A stretch of 64,000 bases of DNA. Origin: Casuarius casuarius. Lineage: Eukaryota; Chordata; Aves; Casuariiformes; Casuariidae. Below the pieces are notes generated by a model, which had not been told where the DNA came from, did not search any database, and worked only from the letters and a program-made list of their open reading frames with translations. This document shows, piece by piece, positions 57,467-64,000 of this stretch. The translations under genes were made by a program, and so were the position numbers. The DNA lies in the NCBI GenBank assembly GCA_003342895.1, contig PTFA01000050.1, positions 5,189,723 to 5,253,722 of the forward strand. The letters are read 5' to 3'. The first letter of the stretch is position 1. Each line of letters begins with the position of its first letter.

Positions 57467-60400
57467 AAGGTAATTTCTGTTTGAAACACCAAGTAATTTA
57501 TTGTAGGAGATGCTTGAAATTAAAGCTAAGTCATATGCAAGATAATGCACAAAACCGGCTGTCTGAGGATGAGAAGGGTTTTTATACTTCCTCCAGAAGA
57601 CAGCTTTCCCAGCAGTATAATGGAAACCCAAAAAACCTTCTGGGATGCTTGTTCTTTACCAGCTTGGAAGAAAGATTCAGACAGACACCCCTTAGCTCTG
57701 CTTTCCACAGAAATTTGTAATCAAAAATTAAGTTTCTTAGCCTTGCTATAGATAGTTTGCATAAACCTGACTGAAGATAAGTCTTGCATCCCCTTCCAGA
57801 TTTTTGGGGGACTTGTTCGGTTGGGTTTTCAGGGGAGGGGGAGTTGTTTTAAGCAAATTAGGTACCAGGCCCTCAAAGACACTGCTGCCTCTCTACATTG
57901 GTTATTTTTAGAGAAGCTTTACAAAAAGAGCATAAGTCCTGATTCAGACCAGAGCTTTCTTCAATGTCTTGGACAAGTTCATCCCACTGACAGACTATCC
58001 TAGGGTCCATTTTAGGACTTCAGATGTGGAAGGATTTGTGTCAACAGAAGAGGTTAAAGATCATTTCTAAGCATATGACTTGTTAAACAAACTTCAAAAC
58101 AGTTTGGATACTGTAATGCAATTTGCATAGAAACATATTGTGCTTAACATGTTAGTATTTTTTACTAAAATAATGCCCCTTTTGAACTGCAAAAGGGTAG
58201 AAAAGGAGAGGAATGGCTATGCCAGGCAGATACAGTTTGGAGAAGTAAGCTGACTGAGGTATATACATAAAGTGTAGGCAAAGCTGGCTTAGCTAGTTTC
58301 AACACCATTTGCAAGTTTTAAGTTTAAAAACCTGGACGAGAAACATTGGCATCATCTGACAGAAACAGACTGAAAAATGGCATGGAGTAAGAAAGAGTAG
58401 AGGTGAAAATACAGAGCGAGATGGAGATCAGAAGAAATAACAGAGGGACAGGAACCAGCCTGGTAGCAGAAAGAAATCCTGCAGAGCACAACTACAGGTA
58501 CGCACTGGTGTCTGCCTAGGCACTGTGATAGCCCTGTGTGTCCTCTGCCCGCTTCCATTTTTCTAGGGAAAAAATACCCTGATTTTGTTACAGACTATGT
58601 GTTATCCACTAACCATCCAGAGGCTACTGCCGTTTTCTGCATGTTCACTTTCTTTATTTTTATCATTTACAAAGCTTTTATGAAGACTTAGAGATAGCCT
58701 TTCACACTGTAGAAACAAATACGAAGAAGTCCTTGGGAAGTGAACAGAAGCCACAACATCTCTTCTAAAAATTATCAAATTGTTCACTTGGCAAGGCAGA
58801 TGCTGTCCTTGGGCATTCAACAGTCTTGCTGGGAAGGGCTGAGCTCGCCACGGAGCTCCTTCAACAACCCAGGTCCGCACACCGCAAGGGCTTCCGGCTG
58901 CCCCGCGAGCAGCACGTGCCCAAGAACAGCACACATCGCACAAAGCTGCTGACACGCTTAGCACTAAATAAGCAGCATTTTTGCTTATAACTCCTTTCTT
59001 AAGTGGCATCCCTTGCCTCATCTCATATTACTACAACAGTTCCTTTTTTTCAGATCCCCTCCCCCCTCTTTTTTAATTCACTTAAAACATTGTTGTGATG
59101 TTGGGCAGGACCCACTGGGCTGGGACAGACACTCACCTGGGACACTTTCTTGCTCCTCAGCATCAGCAGCACATTTTCAGGAAAAAGGAGGGGCGTCACC
59201 TCAAAATCACAGAGTCACTGCTTTTATCTAAACAGGGCAGCTCCTCAGCCCCTTCCCAGAACAGCTGCCCACACTCATTTCCCAATTGCAAGTCCCCAAA
59301 CATACACAGATGATTTTCTAATTAACAGAAAGTGCCAGTCAACTTTCTGTCCCTGCAGGACAAGGATGAGCCCTGATGCAACCGCTCACATGGCCGTGCT
59401 GAAACCGCAGCATGGCTCGTCCCCAGCTCCCGCTGCCGGGACCTCTCCCCTCAGCACACTCTGAAATTTCCCCAGCTAATCTCTCTTTGCATCTGCGGGG
59501 ATATTACCCTTGGTAATGCAAGTAAAAGGCTTCAGCAGTCCCTCACCTGTCCTTTTCGGCACCAACACTCCAGCAGCCTCGTCCTCCTCAGCCTGCGCCC
59601 TGCGAGAGGCTTGAGCAGGAACACCAGAGCAGGAGGTCCCCGACAGCCAGTAATAGCTATTTCAGGGAGGCCTCCAACACCATCGCAGGTGAGGCAAATG
59701 CCCAACAGCTGGCTCCTTGGCAACATCAGCACTCCAAACAAGCTCTCTTGATGTAGAAAACACCTGAATACTTTGAAAGAATACCCCTCATCTGCCATGC
59801 CTCTTCTCCCACCTGTACCGGCTTCTTGCACCCAAGGCCAGCTGGTTAGTGTGCGGGGCCTTGGTGAGTAAAGCACGTTAGTTGATACATATACAGTAAA
59901 AGCTCACCTTTCTATGTCTTGTTAAACAGCAACAAAAATCAGATTTACAAAGCTAACCGTACTACAACATTCACCAGACTGTGGTCCTACATACTAGGTC
60001 AATAAACACAGCTCCCAGTTACGTGACACCAGTGACCCTTCCGTGGAATTTCGTGGTGGTTTCACCCGCTTCTGCCCCACGCTCCCCCTCTTTCAGTGCT
60101 GCCATTCCTACGGGAACTACCTCCAGTTCGAGTCACGTGCCCTGCAGGGTTTCACTGATGAATATGCACTCTCCCTCAGTGTACTGGTTTAATTAAATTA
60201 ATTAGCAAAAGTGAAAAATAGAGGATCAAGCACCCACTGCTGCAGAGAGGAGCAGTTACATCTGGCAAACACACAGCTCCCGGGCTGCAGGGCAAATGGG
60301 GCCTGGCGCGCTGCGGCAGACCGGTTTCTGACACCCACCTCCGCTCCGTCTGCCCGTTGGACGTGGGCTGCAGAGAACTACGGGATCCCCACGACATTCA

Positions 60401-62842
60401 ACGCTGAATTAAGAGCTCTCCCTGTTAAGCAGCCCTGCTGTTTGCTATTATCATATTAGGTCAGACCAGTACCTTATAATCATTAAGAGGAGAAAAAAAT
60501 ACAGTAGGTAACTGACTAAAATAACATGACTGATGGTTTTGAACCAGGTGGGTGAAGAAAAGGCATAGCCAAAACTTTATGGTCTACCCTGCCCTGCTCT
60601 CCAGACAACACTTTATTTTTAACCTATTACTTTTTTCAGTTCTGCTACAAACTGTTTCCACAGAACCTAACTACTGCCCAATGCAAGTCATCTAAAACAT
60701 GTTATTTTTCATTTCAGATACTGACCAATCTTCTAAAAACCACTGCCCTCTATAGGCAGCTGAACAGCACGTTAAAGATTTGCAGCACAGGCCTCTCAAG
60801 TACAAATCTCCTCACGGCATACTGGTTAATAAATTCAGCCCCATTTCATTCAGTTCTCAGAATAAGTTCCTAGGCTCATGACATATCTGTACACTTTTGA
60901 CGGAGACCCTGATCTTAAAATACATGAAAACATATATGTATATTTCACTGACCTCAGCGGGATTTCATGTGATAGCAGCAAATAGTAATATAGTTAGAAC
61001 ATGAAATTATAATACTTAAATGAGAGTTTCTGGGAAGTGTGATATTACCAGAAACACCAAAGGACATTGACTTGACCTCAGTTTTTAAGTCAATAATCAA
61101 AACCGAACAGGAATGCTGAAGTCCTCATGTGCTTGTTAAAAGCAGAAGTTATGCGTTCACTTGTCCATGAATCAGGGATTCCCAGCTGAGCTATGTGGCT
61201 CAAAGCCCCCAGACGTGTAACAAGGATGCGTAGAGGAAGACGTTTGCTATCTGTGCAAGCCCAGCTGTCAGATCGAGACCTCTGAATACAAGCTCGTTGG
61301 TCATCCTCTAGTGTGTGCACGGTATCAGCTCCAAAACCGAGTCCACTAAATAGTGTTGTTCGTTTGGGGAGAAGGAAAAACAGGATTGTGCACTTCTTGT
61401 AAATGTTAAAACAATCCCATAAATCAGAATAAAATGACTTTTTTTTTTTTTTAGTAAGATTGTCTGCAACACTCTGCCATGCGTATTCTTCCTCTAAAGG
61501 ATTATTTCAAAATTATGGACTTGGAAATGTTCAGCCGTATAGTTCTTGGGTGGCTGAGGTGCTCACTGAAGAATTTAAATGATGTAATAGCTATTGAACA
61601 CCCCATTATATGGCTGCCTAATTAACGTAAATGATAGTTATGTCTCACTCACAGAGGATTATTTTACACGGAGGAAAATCTACTCACTGCCACAGTAGCC
61701 ATTTCAATAGTTTTTATAGGAGCAGTTGCATTATGGCTTCATTGAGTAAAAGGTAAGTAGCCATCCTAAATAATGAAGATTGAAGGTTTAATAGTCCCAA
61801 TAAAGAATCCTGCAGGTTTTTTTATTTCAAAAATTAGAGTTTGATTGCAAGCATATGATAATGAGAGGGAAAAGCACTCTGGCACATGGAAGCCTTCTGC
61901 AGCCTGGGCTCCTTGGGAACTTCCATTTCGTTTGCACAGAAATAGAGAAGAATAAGAAAAAGAAAAGAGCAAAATAAGCACTTCTTTACTTTCCATGACA
62001 GCATGTCCTATCCCCAGGCCCTATTGTGGCAACATTTCAGTGGCGAAGGGATATGCTGGATTGTGCCCGTTATACTCAGAAAGCTGACGTTACTGGAACA
62101 GCTGCATACCACTGATCATGTACACACAAATATCCTCAAATAATGCGAAGTGCCCAGCTTCAACCCATCTGAGTGACGATATGCAGACATAAGCCAGCCT
62201 TGCAAACTTGTCTTGGAATTACAGCCTATTACTGTATCTGCCCTCTTTTTTTTCCCTTTTTTTTGCAAGGCTATAGTCAAGGGACTCGGCATTTCTGTTA
62301 TGAGACCCTATTTCGTGGGTTATATATCAGAGATTATAACAGCTATAAAAATTCAAATGAGATTTAAAACTTGGCATGAGCATTCCCACTTGGGATCTAG
62401 TATTTCTAAGCAGTTCTTTGCAGGGAAAGCTAAAAGTTTACTTATTCTGCATGTTATTTTAGGTCTCTATTGCTACATAATTCTCAATCTAGATTCTTAT
62501 TCACTCCCCATCGCAGTATCCAAGTAATCTCTTTTCACAGCTGCATTTTCAGAATGGTTGTTCTGAGCTAGGACAATTGATTTGACATTTGTTTCTCCAA
62601 ACAGCAAACCTCCAAGAAGGATTCTAAAAGAACTTCTGTTCCAAGGCAGCCACTTTTTTCAGCAATAAAGCACCACATGTGTTTTAACAAGTAAAAAGTG
62701 GCAACAACATTAACCTGAATTATGGTAACACTGACTACGAAACAAGCTGTCTGGGGATTTGCAAACACAGTCTCCAGATGTCTGCAAAAGATCTGATTTA
62801 TCAAACACACCCCAGGCTGGATTTGTTGTGGTTTTGTACTTT

Positions 62843-62892
62843 CTAATAAAAGAGTTGTGTAGTACGTTTTAATAAAAGAGGTTTGTAGTATT
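62843..62892. repeat. Imperfect direct duplication with two AATAAA motifs
   Basis: CTAATAAAAGAGTTGTGTAG is followed by a similar copy, TAATAAAAGAGGTTTGTAG. Each contains AATAAA followed by GT-rich sequence, the layout of a poly(A) site, but no transcript is visible upstream. Confidence 0.5.
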
Positions 62893-63807
62893 TATTCACT
62901 GTTAAAGGTGCCGCCCTTGTGACACCTTTCGGAGATGGGAGTAGATAGATCCCTTTAGAATAATCTCCAGGATACAGAAAGAGCCACAGACCTCAGAAAT
63001 CAAAGCTTACAACCAGCAATGAAATGAAACAGGATGAAGCTGAAGGTTGAATACAGAGAGAATATAGGAGAGAAAAAAAGAAAGACTGTAGACGGTGGAG
63101 GCAGCATTAAGAGAAGACCTCGGGTAACGCAAGCGGAAGACCAAAGCACTCCAGCTGCGTGGACAGGTTAGAAATGCTAAATGCAAGCTGGGTGCGGTCC
63201 TCTCATTTTACGTGCACAGGTTGTGGCCATATAAAATGCTTCCCTCTGTGTGGGGCCCAGTACTGACTGAAAGCATCACGCTGAAACGTAAAGGCTGCTT
63301 CTCCCTCCAGTTTAAGTCCACGGCCTTTTTGCTGAGGCCACAATGAAAGACCCTGGTTAGTGCTTATGTTGGGGATGGGTTTTGTGATACGACTCTCTGC
63401 CATACACGAGCGGGACTGACATAAACGCACTGTCTCCAAGCAGGTCTCTGAACTGGCCTCCCGCGGACAAGTGCTGCATACGAGTAACTCGCCACATGGG
63501 CCGGTGGGAGAGCTGCACCAGTAAGGGCAGAACTAGTGAGGCCATAAAATTCATGTTCCCTCACCTTCATTCTCACAGTTCTGCCACGCAAAATTAATGT
63601 TTCATACACAGAATATGGAGTCTCATACGTCCTAGGTTCAATCTCCAGGAAAACCTATTTCCATATGTATATGGAAGTAAAATAAGTAAAGCACATGATC
63701 CTTATTTTTAATTGTACATTTACAGTGTAATGTCTCTTATTTGCAATGACTAGTGAATGACAGCTTTAGGTCAGCATTGCATCTAGATAATTACTTTCAT
63801 TTTTGGT

Positions 63808-63812
<5 letters not shown>

Positions 63813-63841
<29 letters not shown>
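63813..63841. repeat. Poly(A) run (29 A)
   Basis: The longest A homopolymer in the window. No SINE or processed-pseudogene body and no flanking target-site duplication could be recognised. Confidence 0.95.
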
Positions 63842-63843
<2 letters not shown>

Positions 63844-64000
63844 GTTGGGGTAATTCTTTAGGATCACTTAGAAACCCGAGGCTTATCCCAGAGAACAGTA
63901 ACATCTTCTGTTTCTGTGGGAGGACTTACTTCCATGCTTAACAGAAAGTGAGTTACTAAGGTGAACAGATTGAGTAATTAAGCTCAATTAAGCATGCACA

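Larger units (their letters stand above)
53210..64000. other. Intergenic sequence downstream of POP4
   Basis: About 10.8 kb contains no recognised gene. PLEKHF1, the next gene in human, is not visible here. The region holds poly(T) (54089-54102, 61439-61452), poly(A) (54841-54858, 63813-63841), poly(G) (57454-57466), short poly(C) runs (56605, 56642), GC-richer patches (55600-55860, 58810-58950, 60240-60400) and an imperfect 28-bp-period duplication with AATAAA motifs (62843-62892). TCAGACCAG near 60464 may be a scrap of old CR1/L3 sequence. Open frames here are at most about 150 codons with no recognisable domain. Confidence 0.7.

Noticed and set aside
63780..63841. Retroposon (SINE or processed pseudogene) ending in 29 A
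   Set aside because: No recognisable body upstream and no target-site duplication around the poly(A).
53210..64000. PLEKHF1, expected next by human gene order
   Set aside because: No open frame with its PH or FYVE domain is present in the window; it probably lies beyond 64000.

Overview
This is vertebrate nuclear DNA, most likely avian or another archosaur/sauropsid. It has no bacterial features. The background is AT-rich non-coding sequence with two split genes, both on the + strand: VSTM2B (five coding exons, 10510-30076) and POP4 (seven coding exons, 50200-52949). Both were recognised by translating exons, checking GT/AG boundaries and phase, and comparing with the remembered human proteins. 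VSTM2B and POP4 are also neighbours on human 19q12, so the segment looks like conserved amniote synteny. I saw no Alu, L1 or B1 sequence and only degraded CR1/L3-like and palindromic repeat remnants, which argues against a mammal. The species cannot be fixed from this window.

Layout. 1-9760: non-coding, with one unexplained 207-codon ORF (1092-1715). 9770-10510: CpG island and 5' leader of VSTM2B. 10510-14810: VSTM2B coding exons 1-4, with a 30-nt microexon 3 and an extremely GC-rich exon 4 preceded by a GC minisatellite and broken by an assembly gap. 14811-29987: 15.2-kb AT-rich last intron. 29988-30076: last coding exon (hydrophobic tail), then a 3' UTR of about 0.6 kb with AATAAA signals. 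30700-49770: about 19 kb intergenic, with microsatellites, a series of long poly(C) runs, two good CTCF-type motifs in the same orientation, an E-box palindrome and a 335-N gap. 49780-50580: CpG-island promoter of POP4, with a 145-N gap. 50200-52949: compact POP4. 53200-64000: intergenic, no gene seen; PLEKHF1, the next gene in human, is not present here.

Functionally the genes are unrelated neighbours. VSTM2B is a predicted secreted or membrane-tethered single V-type Ig protein. POP4 is the Rpp29 protein subunit of RNase P and RNase MRP. I did not find an undescribed biological system. The points most worth checking are the VSTM2B exon-4 gap, whose stated length breaks the frame, the minisatellite beside that exon, the E-box palindrome, the paired CTCF-type sites, the strand-biased poly(C) runs and the 207-codon ORF.
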